DNA of 11,593 bases from SZUA-217 sp034658975 (GCA_034658975.1 JAYEGJ010000065.1:1-11593), one strand, 5' to 3'; shown: positions 1 to 6,947, counted from the stretch's first letter. Notes: generated by a model from the letters alone, not told the origin. A program made the numbers and translations.

Positions 1-654
1 CTCGGCAGCCGCTCCGGCGTCGATGAACACGTTCCACTCGGCCGGGCTCCCGAAGACGTTCCCGGGGACGTCGACTGCGCCGCCCATGATCACGATCTCC
101 TCGATGTTCCCCGCGATCTCTGGCTCCCGGTCGAGGGCGCGGGCCACGTTGGTCAAGGGGCCGACCGCCCAGATGGTGACCGGGCGATCCGAATCGTTGA
201 CCGTCGAGATGATCAGTTCCGTCCCTGTGGGCCCACCCTCTCCTGGAAGCGGGTGGGGGAGCCCTGAGAGCAGCTTGATCTGTCCCTCTAGGAATTCGGC
301 CGGCCATGCCTCTGCTGCGGGCGGCCGCTCCGGGTCACAGGCGACAGGGACGTGGTCCTGGCCCACCAGTGAGAGGATCCCCAACGTGAGCTGGACCCCG
401 GGGTCACACTCGGCCTCACCCGTTACCGGGAGGGACACGGCGATCACCTCGATATCGGGATGTGCCAGCAGATACAAGAAGCCGCCGATGTCCGAGACGG
501 TTGGGCTGTAGTCGACAATCACCGGAGTCGGGCCAACGGCGACAGAGGCCGCCGTCGCGGCCACGGGCACCGTTGTTGTGCTCGTCGCTGTGTTCTCGGA
601 GCAGGCCATGGCGAGCAGGCCTAACACCAATAGCAGCGGAGTCCCGTTCCTCAT
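1..654 (-). CDS. Nucleoside hydrolase-like lipoprotein, C-terminus beyond window
   Basis: Partial: 218 residues are visible and the 3' end lies off the left edge. The start is the ATG at 654. Residues 1-18 form a lipoprotein signal peptide (LLAMAC, lipid on Cys18), followed by a Thr/Ala-rich linker, so the protein is probably an exported, membrane-anchored enzyme. From residue 44 it resembles the inosine/uridine-preferring nucleoside hydrolase fold: PVIVD, HPDIEVIAV, AVGPLTNVARAL, IVIMGGAV, then GN and AEWNVFIDAGAA, which keep the ribose-contacting Asn and Glu positions. The family normally opens with DxDxxxDD, which binds calcium and supplies the general base. Here that motif reads DYSPTVSD (residues 48-55), so two of the four Asp are Ser. 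The Asn of the following VVGN motif is also missing. It is therefore a member of the fold by sequence pattern, but hydrolase activity is doubtful. No good Shine-Dalgarno precedes the ATG. Confidence 0.85.
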   Translation of the reverse strand, partial: MRNGTPLLLVLGLLAMACSENTATSTTTVPVAATAASVAVGPTPVIVDYSPTVSDIGGFLYLLAHPDIEVIAVSLPVTGEAECDPGVQLTLGILSLVGQDHVPVACDPERPPAAEAWPAEFLEGQIKLLSGLPHPLPGEGGPTGTELIISTVNDSDRPVTIWAVGPLTNVARALDREPEIAGNIEEIVIMGGAVDVPGNVFGSPAEWNVFIDAGAAAE

Positions 655-923
655 CAGTAGCCACGCGACGAGGACGCGGCATGCCTTCCTTTTCTATACA
701 TGTCAACTTCCTGGGTGTTTATCCCTACTGACGAAGAGCGGGATGCTTTGGGTGACAATCGTTGGTCGGGCGACTTCGTTTTCGTATTTGCTGGCACCCC
801 TGCTCGGATACCTGACTGACCAGTGGCTCGGCACCGGGACTTGCGTACGACGACTGCCCGCCGCATGCCACCCCGGGTCGAGTCCCATGTCCATCCGGGG
901 TTTGTCGCTTAGGAAGTCGCTGA
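655..923. other. Non-coding gap, 269 bp
   Basis: No convincing gene on either strand; the short frames here have no recognisable pattern. On the minus strand, upstream of the lipoprotein gene, there is a TTGACA (706-701) and a TATAGA (698-693), but their spacing does not make a standard promoter. A 7-bp inverted repeat, ACCCCGG at 870-876 and CCGGGGT at 895-901, lies just downstream of the amidotransferase gene. It has no T tract, so it is only a weak candidate for a transcript end. Confidence 0.5.
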
Positions 924-1607
924 TCACACAGGTTTGATCCCGCTCCATACACAGAAGTTGTCGATCAGGCGACGTCCGGCTGGGTGCTCATCGGTGTAGT
1001 ACTCGGGGTGGAATTGCGTCCCCAGCATCCGGGTTTTGTCATTGACTGCGAGCTGGTGTTCTGTGACCTCGGTCCGCCCGTAGTTGGTGAATCCCTCCGG
1101 AAGTTCCTTGATCTCGAGGCTGTGGGCGTGCCGGAAGACCGGCACCGACCCCAGTCCGGCGAACAGAGGGTGGTCGCCAAACACCTCGATGGGGGCGTAA
1201 CCCGTTTCTGTCTTCCACCCTGGCTCGTAATCGGGGTTGGGGTCAACCTGGCCCTCCTCGAGCGGTCCAATCTTCTCGATCGGGCGGCCGAAGGTCTCCG
1301 CCATTAGCTGAAATCCGCCGCAGAACCCGAAGATGGGGATCCTGGCGTCGCTGATGATCTGCCGCAGACCTTCTTGCCCGGCGGGTTCGTAGTCGGCTGG
1401 GTCGGTGCCTGATCCGCTGATGAACATCGCGCGGATGTCGTACGCATCGATCAGATCCGGGTCGACATTTGTGTACCGCTGAAGGAGGCAGCGGTCCCCG
1501 GAGATGTCCTCGAGGCGATAGCTGATGCGGGTTCGGTTGGCCAGCAGGAATTCGCCCCATGGCTGATCGAATCCGGTCTCGTGTTCGGCGTCGACGAAGA
1601 GGATCAC
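924..1607 (-). CDS. Class I glutamine amidotransferase domain protein
   Basis: A stand-alone type 1 glutamine amidotransferase of 227 residues. Such domains release ammonia from glutamine for a partner synthetase, or hydrolyse gamma-glutamyl compounds. The nucleophile elbow is GFCGGFQLM with Cys96, and the His/Glu pair is FHPEYY (His200, Glu202), so the catalytic triad is complete. The first strand is VILFVDAEHE. I chose the GTG at 1607, which places the start directly on this strand. The same frame opens at a GTG at 1679, adding 24 residues that look unlike the family, and neither start has a clear Shine-Dalgarno. The family normally has His or Gln after the CxG of the elbow (GxCxG[HQ]Q), while here it is Phe. 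No synthetase partner is adjacent, so the substrate cannot be named. Confidence 0.85.
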   Translation of the reverse strand: MILFVDAEHETGFDQPWGEFLLANRTRISYRLEDISGDRCLLQRYTNVDPDLIDAYDIRAMFISGSGTDPADYEPAGQEGLRQIISDARIPIFGFCGGFQLMAETFGRPIEKIGPLEEGQVDPNPDYEPGWKTETGYAPIEVFGDHPLFAGLGSVPVFRHAHSLEIKELPEGFTNYGRTEVTEHQLAVNDKTRMLGTQFHPEYYTDEHPAGRRLIDNFCVWSGIKPV

Positions 1608-1667
1608 ACCAGTGGATGTAAGTCGGTCGGGGATCCGAAACCGGGTAACGAACGTCCAAGTACCGAC

Positions 1668-1826
1668 ATGACGAACCACCTGAATTCACGCGATGCCGTC
1701 CAGGATCTCATCAGAGACCGGGTAGAGCAGAGCGACGCACACACATCCGAAGAGCAAAGCAACGCGCTGGCACGCCTGCTCGCCATGGCCTGGGAGACGA
1801 GGCATCCCCTGGCGACCGCCGGGTAG
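1668..1826 (+). CDS. Possible small protein, 52 residues, unknown
   Basis: An ATG-started frame ending in TAG, encoding a charged, mostly helix-friendly peptide (for example DAVQDLIRDRVEQ and SNALARLLAMAWE). Third codon positions are largely G or C, as in neighbouring genes, which mildly favours coding. It has no Shine-Dalgarno and no recognised family, and it ends 20 bp before the -35 box of the cimA promoter. If the divergent amidotransferase starts at 1607 the two do not overlap; if that gene starts at 1679 they overlap by 12 bp. It may be a chance frame. Confidence 0.35.
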   Translation: MTNHLNSRDAVQDLIRDRVEQSDAHTSEEQSNALARLLAMAWETRHPLATAG

Positions 1827-1845
1827 TCGTCCTACGGGTCGAGCC

Positions 1846-1874
1846 TTGACCCCCGGGCATCCTCGGGCCATACT
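1846..1874 (+). promoter_or_regulatory. Promoter of the cimA leader transcript
   Basis: TTGACC (1846-1851, 5/6 to the sigma70-type -35) and CATACT (1869-1874, 4/6 to the -10, keeping the key A and final T) are separated by exactly 17 bp. Normal -10 to start spacing puts transcription start at about 1881-1884, that is, at or within three bases of the leader-peptide ATG. No Shine-Dalgarno precedes that ATG, which fits a leaderless message. Confidence 0.75.
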
Positions 1875-1883
1875 CCCGGTCCA

Positions 1884-1919
1884 ATGATCAGCTCGACCCA
1901 GATCATCATTATCGAATAG
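1884..1919 (+). CDS. Isoleucine-rich leader peptide of the cimA attenuator
   Basis: A tiny ORF encoding MISSTQIIIIE. Five of eleven residues are Ile, with four consecutive codons (ATC ATC ATT ATC, 1902-1913), and there is no Leu or Val. It starts at the predicted transcription start and stops (TAG) on the first base of the next hairpin. In amino-acid attenuators such runs of a regulatory codon stall the ribosome when the charged tRNA is scarce. The gene that follows makes an isoleucine precursor, so the codon bias fits the pathway. The peptide itself is expected to have no other role. Confidence 0.8.
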   Translation: MISSTQIIIIE

Positions 1920-1943
1920 GCGCAGGCCCAACCAGCCTGTGCC
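1919..1943 (+). promoter_or_regulatory. First leader hairpin of the cimA attenuator
   Basis: GGCGCAGGC (1919-1927) pairs with GCCTGTGCC (1935-1943): nine pairs, one of them G-U, around a 7-base loop. It begins at the last base of the leader-peptide stop codon, so a ribosome on the last Ile codons or the stop would cover its 5' arm. It probably acts as the pause or sensing hairpin. Possible alternative pairings are its 3' arm with the terminator 3' arm (1936-1941 with 1958-1963) and its 5' arm with the terminator 5' arm (1922-1926 with 1951-1955). Both are shorter than the hairpins they would displace. Confidence 0.7.
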
Positions 1944-1945
1944 CT

Positions 1946-1976
1946 GACCCTCTGCATCGCAGGGGGTCTTCTTATT
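1946..1976 (+). terminator. Intrinsic terminator (attenuator) before cimA
   Basis: GACCCTCTGC (1946-1955) and GCAGGGGGTC (1959-1968) form a ten-pair, GC-rich stem with one G-U pair and a 3-base loop, followed at once by TTCTTATT (1969-1976). It sits after the Ile-rich leader ORF and just before the cimA Shine-Dalgarno, not after a full gene, which is the expected place for an attenuator. By default it should end transcription when isoleucyl-tRNA is plentiful. Confidence 0.85.
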
Positions 1977-1980
1977 GACC

Positions 1981-1985
1981 AGGAG
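1981..1985 (+). promoter_or_regulatory. Ribosome binding site that sets the cimA start
   Basis: AGGAG lies 7 bases before the TTG at 1993. The more upstream in-frame TTG at 1975 precedes this site and lies in the terminator tail, so it is not credible as the start. Confidence 0.8.
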
Positions 1986-1992
1986 AGAGAAC

Positions 1993-3588
1993 TTGGAGCT
2001 CGAGATCTACGACACGACATTGCGGGACGGGTCCCAGCAGGAGGGGATCAGCCTCACTGTGTCCGACAAGCTCCGCGTTGCAGCGCTGCTCGATGACCTG
2101 GGCGTTGCCTATGTCGAAGGCGGGTGGCCTGGTGCCAACAAGAAGGACACGGAATTCTTCGCTCGTGCCCGGAATGAACTGTCCTTCCGTAACTCAAAGC
2201 TGGCTGCCTTCGGCTCGACCCGGCGGCCCCGGGGAGATGTGCGCACAGACACCCAACTCCAGGCATTGCTCGACGCTGAGACCGAAGTGATAACACTGGT
2301 TGGGAAAGCCTGGGACTACCACGTTCGCGAGGCGCTGGGAATCGACCTCGATGAAGGTGTGCGGATGGTGGGGGAATCGATCGAGTACCTGCGATCGCAA
2401 GGCCGCCGCGTCTTCTTCGACGCGGAGCATTTCTTCGACGGTTTCGGATCGAATCCCGAGTTCGCTCTCGCTGTGTTGAGGGCTGCTCGGGAAGCCGGAG
2501 CCGAGCGACTCGTTCTCTGTGACACCAACGGTGGGTCACTCCCGACCATGACGTTGAAGACGATTGCTCAGGTTCAGGCGGCTCTACCAGACGGCGGGGT
2601 AGGGGTTCACTATCACAATGACATCGGCACCGCCGTGGCGTCATCGTTGGCAGCCGTGGAAGCCGGAGTCACCCAGGTTCAGGGGTGCATCAACGGCTAC
2701 GGCGAACGAACCGGCAACGCCAACCTGTCCACTCTGATCCCCGATCTTCAGTTGAAGATGGACCGCAAGCCCATCGCCGGCGAGTTGTCGATGTTGACAT
2801 CCATCTCCCACCACATCGCGGAGATCGTCAACATCGCTCTCGACCCACATCTGCCTTATGTGGGCACGTCTGCGTTCACCCACAAGGCAGGGTTGCATAC
2901 GTCGGCATTGGCCAAGCGGAGTGACGCATATGAGCACGAGGAGCCCGAGCAGGTGGGCAATCGAACCCGCATGGTGGTCTCCGAACTGGCCGGTCGGGCC
3001 TCGGTCCTCGCCAAGGCCGATGAGCTCGCCCTGGAGATGGACGACGGGTTGGCCCTGGCCGTCGTGGAGAAGGTGAAAGACCTCGAGCATCAGGGGTACC
3101 ACTTCGAAGCCGCCGACGGCTCCTTCGAACTCCTGGTGCGATCGATGGCCGGGTGGACCAATCCCTACTTCGATCTGGAGTCGTTCCGGGTCCAATCCGA
3201 TCGCCGGGCCGACGAGGACGTCGTGTCCGAGGCGACGGTGAAGCTCACCGTCGATGGCGAGCGTCGAGTCTTTGTGGGTGAGGGAGTGGGTCCGGTCCAC
3301 GCACTCGACCAGGCAATCAGGGGAACTCTCCAGGATCATTACCCGGAGATCGAGAACCTGCGGCTCACCGACTACCGGGTTCGGGTGTTGGACTCCCAGG
3401 ACGGCACGTCGGCGAGGGTCCGCGTCCTGATCGAGACTTCAGACCATGAGACAGCCTGGGGCACGATCGGTGTTCATGAGAACGTGATCGAAGCCTCCTG
3501 GCAGGCCTTGACCGAAGGCATCGTGGTCGGCCTGATGAGACAGGCGGACCAGGCTCGAAGCGGCCTTTGGGACAGAGATCAGATGTAG
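1993..3588 (+). CDS. cimA: (R)-citramalate synthase
   Basis: Condenses pyruvate and acetyl-CoA to citramalate, the first step of the threonine-independent route to 2-oxobutyrate and isoleucine. 531 residues from TTG, close to the usual family length. The N-terminal HMGL-like barrel opens with EIYDTTLRDG (Asp7, Arg11), followed by EGGWPGANKKD (42-52), which is typical of CimA rather than 2-isopropylmalate synthase. Metal ligands HYHND are at 206-210 and the GYGERTGN motif at 235-242. A LeuA-type dimer/regulatory domain fills roughly 411-520, the site of end-product feedback in this family. The Ile-rich attenuator upstream independently supports the isoleucine role. Homocitrate and isopropylmalate synthases share the fold but fit these motifs less well. 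The 3' end overlaps the convergent dehydrogenase gene by 10 bp. Confidence 0.93.
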   Translation: MELEIYDTTLRDGSQQEGISLTVSDKLRVAALLDDLGVAYVEGGWPGANKKDTEFFARARNELSFRNSKLAAFGSTRRPRGDVRTDTQLQALLDAETEVITLVGKAWDYHVREALGIDLDEGVRMVGESIEYLRSQGRRVFFDAEHFFDGFGSNPEFALAVLRAAREAGAERLVLCDTNGGSLPTMTLKTIAQVQAALPDGGVGVHYHNDIGTAVASSLAAVEAGVTQVQGCINGYGERTGNANLSTLIPDLQLKMDRKPIAGELSMLTSISHHIAEIVNIALDPHLPYVGTSAFTHKAGLHTSALAKRSDAYEHEEPEQVGNRTRMVVSELAGRASVLAKADELALEMDDGLALAVVEKVKDLEHQGYHFEAADGSFELLVRSMAGWTNPYFDLESFRVQSDRRADEDVVSEATVKLTVDGERRVFVGEGVGPVHALDQAIRGTLQDHYPEIENLRLTDYRVRVLDSQDGTSARVRVLIETSDHETAWGTIGVHENVIEASWQALTEGIVVGLMRQADQARSGLWDRDQM

Positions 3589-4433
3589 TCGTAGAAGCCT
3601 TTGCCCGTCTTCCGTCCGTGGAGGCCTGCCTCGACCATCCTGGTGAGGAGCGGGGGAGAGGCGTAGGAGGGGTCCTTGAACTCCTCGAAGAGGACGTCCG
3701 CCACGAACTTGGTCGTGTCCAGGCCGACGAAGTCGCCCAACTCCAGAGGGCCCATCGGGTGGTTGGCCCCGAGACGCATCCCGGTGTCGATGTCCTCGGC
3801 GCTGGCGTGCCCGGCCTCGTACATCCTGACTGCGCTCAGCATGTAGGGGATGAGGAGCATGTTGACCACGAAACCGGCCCTGTCCTTGGCGCGGATCACG
3901 GTCTTGCCGATGCTCTCGACGTAGGACTGAGCTCTCGCTTCGGTGTCCTCCGCGGACATCACCGTCGTCACCAACTCGACCAGGGCCATGACCGGAACCG
4001 GGTTGAAGAAGTGAAGCCCCACTACGTTCTCGGGCCGCTGGGTGGCCGAGGCGATCCGGGTGATCGGGATCGACGATGTGTTGGAGGCAAGGATGGCTTC
4101 GGGGTCGGTGACGATCTTGTCGAGGTCGGCGAAGATTTGCTTCTTCAGGTCCTCGTTCTCGGTGGCCGCCTCCACCACCAACTGGCGATCGGCTTGCTCC
4201 GCGATATCCGTCGAGATGCTGATCCGCCCGAGGATCTCATCCCGGCCGGCCTCATCGAGCTTGCCTCGTTCCAGTGCGCGGGCCAGGGACTTCTGAATAC
4301 GGCCGAGAGCGGCTTCGGCCGCCTCGGCGTTGATTTCGTGGACGATGACGTCGCTACCCGACCGGGAGCACACCTCGGCGATTCCCGATCCCATGAGACC
4401 GCCGCCGATAACTCCGACACGCTCGATTGACAT
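3579..4433 (-). CDS. hbd: 3-hydroxybutyryl-CoA dehydrogenase
   Basis: NAD(P)-dependent oxidation or reduction between 3-hydroxyacyl-CoA and 3-oxoacyl-CoA, used in fatty-acid breakdown, butyrate-type or polyhydroxyalkanoate metabolism; cytosolic. 284 residues, the normal single-function length. The N-terminal Rossmann loop is VGVIGGGLMGSGIA (6-19). The catalytic set is complete: Ser120 in NTSS, His141 and Glu153 in HFFNPVPVMALVE, and Asn191 in GFVVN. The C-terminal helical domain has LGANHPMGPLELGD and ends GRKTGKGFYDY. I chose the ATG at 4433 because AAGGAG lies 10 bases upstream and the Rossmann strand follows at once; the frame stays open to 4508 but that extension is unlike the family. It is a stand-alone gene between cimA (convergent) and leuS (divergent), so context does not identify the pathway. 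Confidence 0.93.
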   Translation of the reverse strand: MSIERVGVIGGGLMGSGIAEVCSRSGSDVIVHEINAEAAEAALGRIQKSLARALERGKLDEAGRDEILGRISISTDIAEQADRQLVVEAATENEDLKKQIFADLDKIVTDPEAILASNTSSIPITRIASATQRPENVVGLHFFNPVPVMALVELVTTVMSAEDTEARAQSYVESIGKTVIRAKDRAGFVVNMLLIPYMLSAVRMYEAGHASAEDIDTGMRLGANHPMGPLELGDFVGLDTTKFVADVLFEEFKDPSYASPPLLTRMVEAGLHGRKTGKGFYDYI

Positions 4434-4443
4434 GTGCTTCTGA

Positions 4444-4449
4444 CTCCTT
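4444..4449 (-). promoter_or_regulatory. Ribosome binding site of the dehydrogenase gene
   Basis: AAGGAG on the minus strand, 10 bases before the ATG at 4433. It selects this start over the upstream in-frame codon at 4508. Confidence 0.7.
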
Positions 4450-4526
4450 GGTGACTTGTCTTCATCATGGTTTAGCCCGGAGCACATTCCTAATGCGGAA
4501 CCGGCCAATTACCCTGCCGGGTTCAC

Positions 4527-6947
4527 ATGACCTACGACCACAAATCAATCGAGGCCAAGTGGCAGGACCGCTGGGAGACTGAGAAGGTGTTCCAGGTCAC
4601 TGAGGACGCCTCGAAACCCAAGTTCTACAACGTGGCGATGTACCCCTACCCATCAGGGGAGCTCCATGTCGGCCACATCCGCAACTACACGTACATCGAC
4701 CTGATCACCCGCTACAAGATGATGCAGGGGTTCAATGTTCTGGGCCCGATGGGATGGGACAGCTTTGGCTTGCCGGCGGAGAACCGAGCGATCGAGACCG
4801 GGATGCACCCCCAGCCGAGTGTCGAAGGCCAGATCGCCAAAATGAAGATGCACTTTCGAAAGCTCGGCGCGGGATTCGACTGGAGCCGGGAGCTGGCCAG
4901 CCACAGTCCCGAATTCTATCGCTGGGACCAGTGGCTGTTCCTCGAGATGTACAAGAGGGGATTGGCGTACAAGGCCGAGGCGCGGGTCAACTGGTGTCCC
5001 AAGGATCAGACGGTGTTGGCCAACGAGCAGGTCGTCGAGGGACTCTGCGAGCGGTGTGACACCCCGGTTGAGCACAAGGAGTTGTCACAGTGGTTTTTTA
5101 AGATCACGGACTACGCCGACCGTCTTCTCGACTCGATCGACACTCTGGACAACTGGCCCGACCGCGTCCGCACCATGCAGCGCAACTGGATCGGCCGGTC
5201 GGAAGGCGCCACCTTCAGCATCGGGGTCGACGGTGGGGGCACCTTCGACGTGTTCACGACCCGGCCCGACACCTCGTTTGGAATGACCTTCTGTGTGCTC
5301 GCTCCCGAACATCCTCTGGTCGAGTCGCTGATAGGTGGTTCGGCGACCGAAGCCGAGGCACGTGAGTACATCGAGGCGACCGGGCGCGCTTCGGAGATCG
5401 AACGCATGGCCGAAGGAGGCAAGACGGGGGTCTTCACCGGGGCCTACGCCATCAACCCGGTGAATGAGACTCGCATCCCCATCTACATCGCCGACTACGT
5501 GTTGATGGGATACGGGACCGGCGCGATCATGGCAGTCCCGGGCCAGGATCAGCGTGACTGGGAATTCGCCACCAAGTACGGGATCGACATCATCCGCACC
5601 GTCCAGCCTCCCGATGACTGGGACGGAGAGGCCTACACCGGCGATGGAGTGACCTTCAACTCCGACTTCCTCGACGGGATGATGCGCGATGAGGCAGTAT
5701 CGACCGTCATATCCTGGATGGAGGACAAACGGATCGGCACCGGGACTGTCCAGTTACGTTTGCGTGACTGGCTGATCTCCCGTCAGCGTTATTGGGGCAG
5801 CCCGATCCCGATCGTCAACTGCGATCACTGCGGGATGGTCCCGGTTCCTGAGGACCAACTCCCGGTCCTGCTGCCCCATGTCGAGGATTACGCCCCGAAA
5901 GGGCGTTCGCCGCTGGCCGCGGTGGACGAGTTCGTGAATACGACATGCCCCGAATGTGATGGGCCGGCCAGGCGGGAGACCGACACGATGGACACCTTCG
6001 TCGATTCGTCCTGGTACTTCTTCCGTTACACCGACGCCCACAACGATGAGGCGATCTTCGACCCGGAAAAGGCGAAGTACTGGATGCCCCTGGACCAGTA
6101 CATCGGCGGTGTCGAGCACGCGGTGCTGCACCTCCTGTATGCGCGGTTCATCACGATGGTCCTATACGACATGGGCCTGAGCCCCGTCGAGGAGCCTTTC
6201 GAGCGCATGTTCACACAGGGGATGCTGGTACGGGACGGAGCCAAGATGTCCAAGTCGAAGGGCAATGTCGTCCCGCCGGACGATTACTACGAGAACTACG
6301 GAGCCGATGCCCTCCGTCTGTTCGAGTTGTTCGTTGGCCCGCCGACCGACGACGCCGTGTGGAACGACTCGGGCGTCCCGGGCACTAAGCGCTTTCTCGA
6401 TCGCCTTTGGAAGCTTGGGACCGCTGCCCACGAGTTTCAGGATCGGGATGAGAACGGATCGGACCGTGAGATCCTTGGCTTGGTTCACCGCACTGTGAAG
6501 AAGGTGACCGACGACATCAATCGCTTTCACTTCAACACAACGGTGCCGGCGTTGATGACCCTGGCAAACGAGCTTCAGGCGTATCTCGCCGACGGTGCCC
6601 GTGAGGAGACGTTCGGCGAGGTGTTTGATCTGATGTTGCTGATGCTTTCGCCCATGTCGCCCCACATTGCCCACGAATTGTGGGAGATGCGCGGTCACGA
6701 GGATTTGTTGGCGCTCCAAAGCTGGCCGGTGTGGGACGAGGAGTTGGCACGCGAGGAGACCGTCACTTTGATCGTTCAGGTCAATGGCAAGGTGCGTGAC
6801 AGGCTCGAGGTCTCAGCAGAGCTGACTGCCGAAGAGGTGGAAGCGGTCGCCCTCGCCTCGGAGAAGGTCCTTGGCTGGCTGGAGGGCAAAGAGGTTCGGA
6901 AGGTCATCGCCCGGCCGCCGAATCTCGTCAATCTGGTCGTCGGTTGA
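4527..6947 (+). CDS. leuS: Leucyl-tRNA synthetase
   Basis: Charges tRNA-Leu with leucine. 806 residues, a normal length for bacterial LeuRS. The HIGH signature is HVGH at 47-50 inside YPYPSGELHVGHIRNYT, and KMSKS is at 573-577. The editing domain (CP1) has TTRPDT (244-249) and MAVPGQDQRDW (335-345), where the Asp used to orient the mischarged amino acid is kept (Asp344) but the usual His of HDxRD is Gln340. Two CxxC pairs (CDHC and CPEC) form a zinc-binding insert before the DTMDTFVDSSWYF strand. The anticodon-binding helical domain and the small C-terminal domain (VTLIVQVNGKVRDRLEV onwards) are complete. No clear Shine-Dalgarno precedes the ATG. A TACCCT (4510-4515) lies 11 bases upstream and is bracketed by CCGGC/GCCGG arms (4501-4505, 4516-4520), a tentative promoter. 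No T-box or leader peptide is visible in the 93-bp gap. Confidence 0.97.
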   Translation: MTYDHKSIEAKWQDRWETEKVFQVTEDASKPKFYNVAMYPYPSGELHVGHIRNYTYIDLITRYKMMQGFNVLGPMGWDSFGLPAENRAIETGMHPQPSVEGQIAKMKMHFRKLGAGFDWSRELASHSPEFYRWDQWLFLEMYKRGLAYKAEARVNWCPKDQTVLANEQVVEGLCERCDTPVEHKELSQWFFKITDYADRLLDSIDTLDNWPDRVRTMQRNWIGRSEGATFSIGVDGGGTFDVFTTRPDTSFGMTFCVLAPEHPLVESLIGGSATEAEAREYIEATGRASEIERMAEGGKTGVFTGAYAINPVNETRIPIYIADYVLMGYGTGAIMAVPGQDQRDWEFATKYGIDIIRTVQPPDDWDGEAYTGDGVTFNSDFLDGMMRDEAVSTVISWMEDKRIGTGTVQLRLRDWLISRQRYWGSPIPIVNCDHCGMVPVPEDQLPVLLPHVEDYAPKGRSPLAAVDEFVNTTCPECDGPARRETDTMDTFVDSSWYFFRYTDAHNDEAIFDPEKAKYWMPLDQYIGGVEHAVLHLLYARFITMVLYDMGLSPVEEPFERMFTQGMLVRDGAKMSKSKGNVVPPDDYYENYGADALRLFELFVGPPTDDAVWNDSGVPGTKRFLDRLWKLGTAAHEFQDRDENGSDREILGLVHRTVKKVTDDINRFHFNTTVPALMTLANELQAYLADGAREETFGEVFDLMLLMLSPMSPHIAHELWEMRGHEDLLALQSWPVWDEELAREETVTLIVQVNGKVRDRLEVSAELTAEEVEAVALASEKVLGWLEGKEVRKVIARPPNLVNLVVG

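Noticed and set aside
870..901. GGTCGAGTCC resembling a tRNA T-loop
   Set aside because: The flanking five-base arms do not pair, the TTC of the loop is incomplete, and no acceptor or anticodon arm is present.
578..937. 119-residue plus-strand frame over the gap
   Set aside because: It begins inside the lipoprotein gene, runs antisense to it, has no motif and shows no coding-like composition.
2641..3339. 232-residue minus-strand frame within cimA
   Set aside because: Antisense shadow of a clear enzyme gene with no recognisable domain.
3567..4430. 287-residue plus-strand frame
   Set aside because: It is the antisense of the dehydrogenase gene; long shadow frames are common in GC-rich DNA, and the minus-strand product has complete catalytic motifs.
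4434..4526. T-box or Leu-leader control of leuS
   Set aside because: Only 93 bp; no T-box sequence, no Leu-rich ORF and no terminator hairpin with a T tract.
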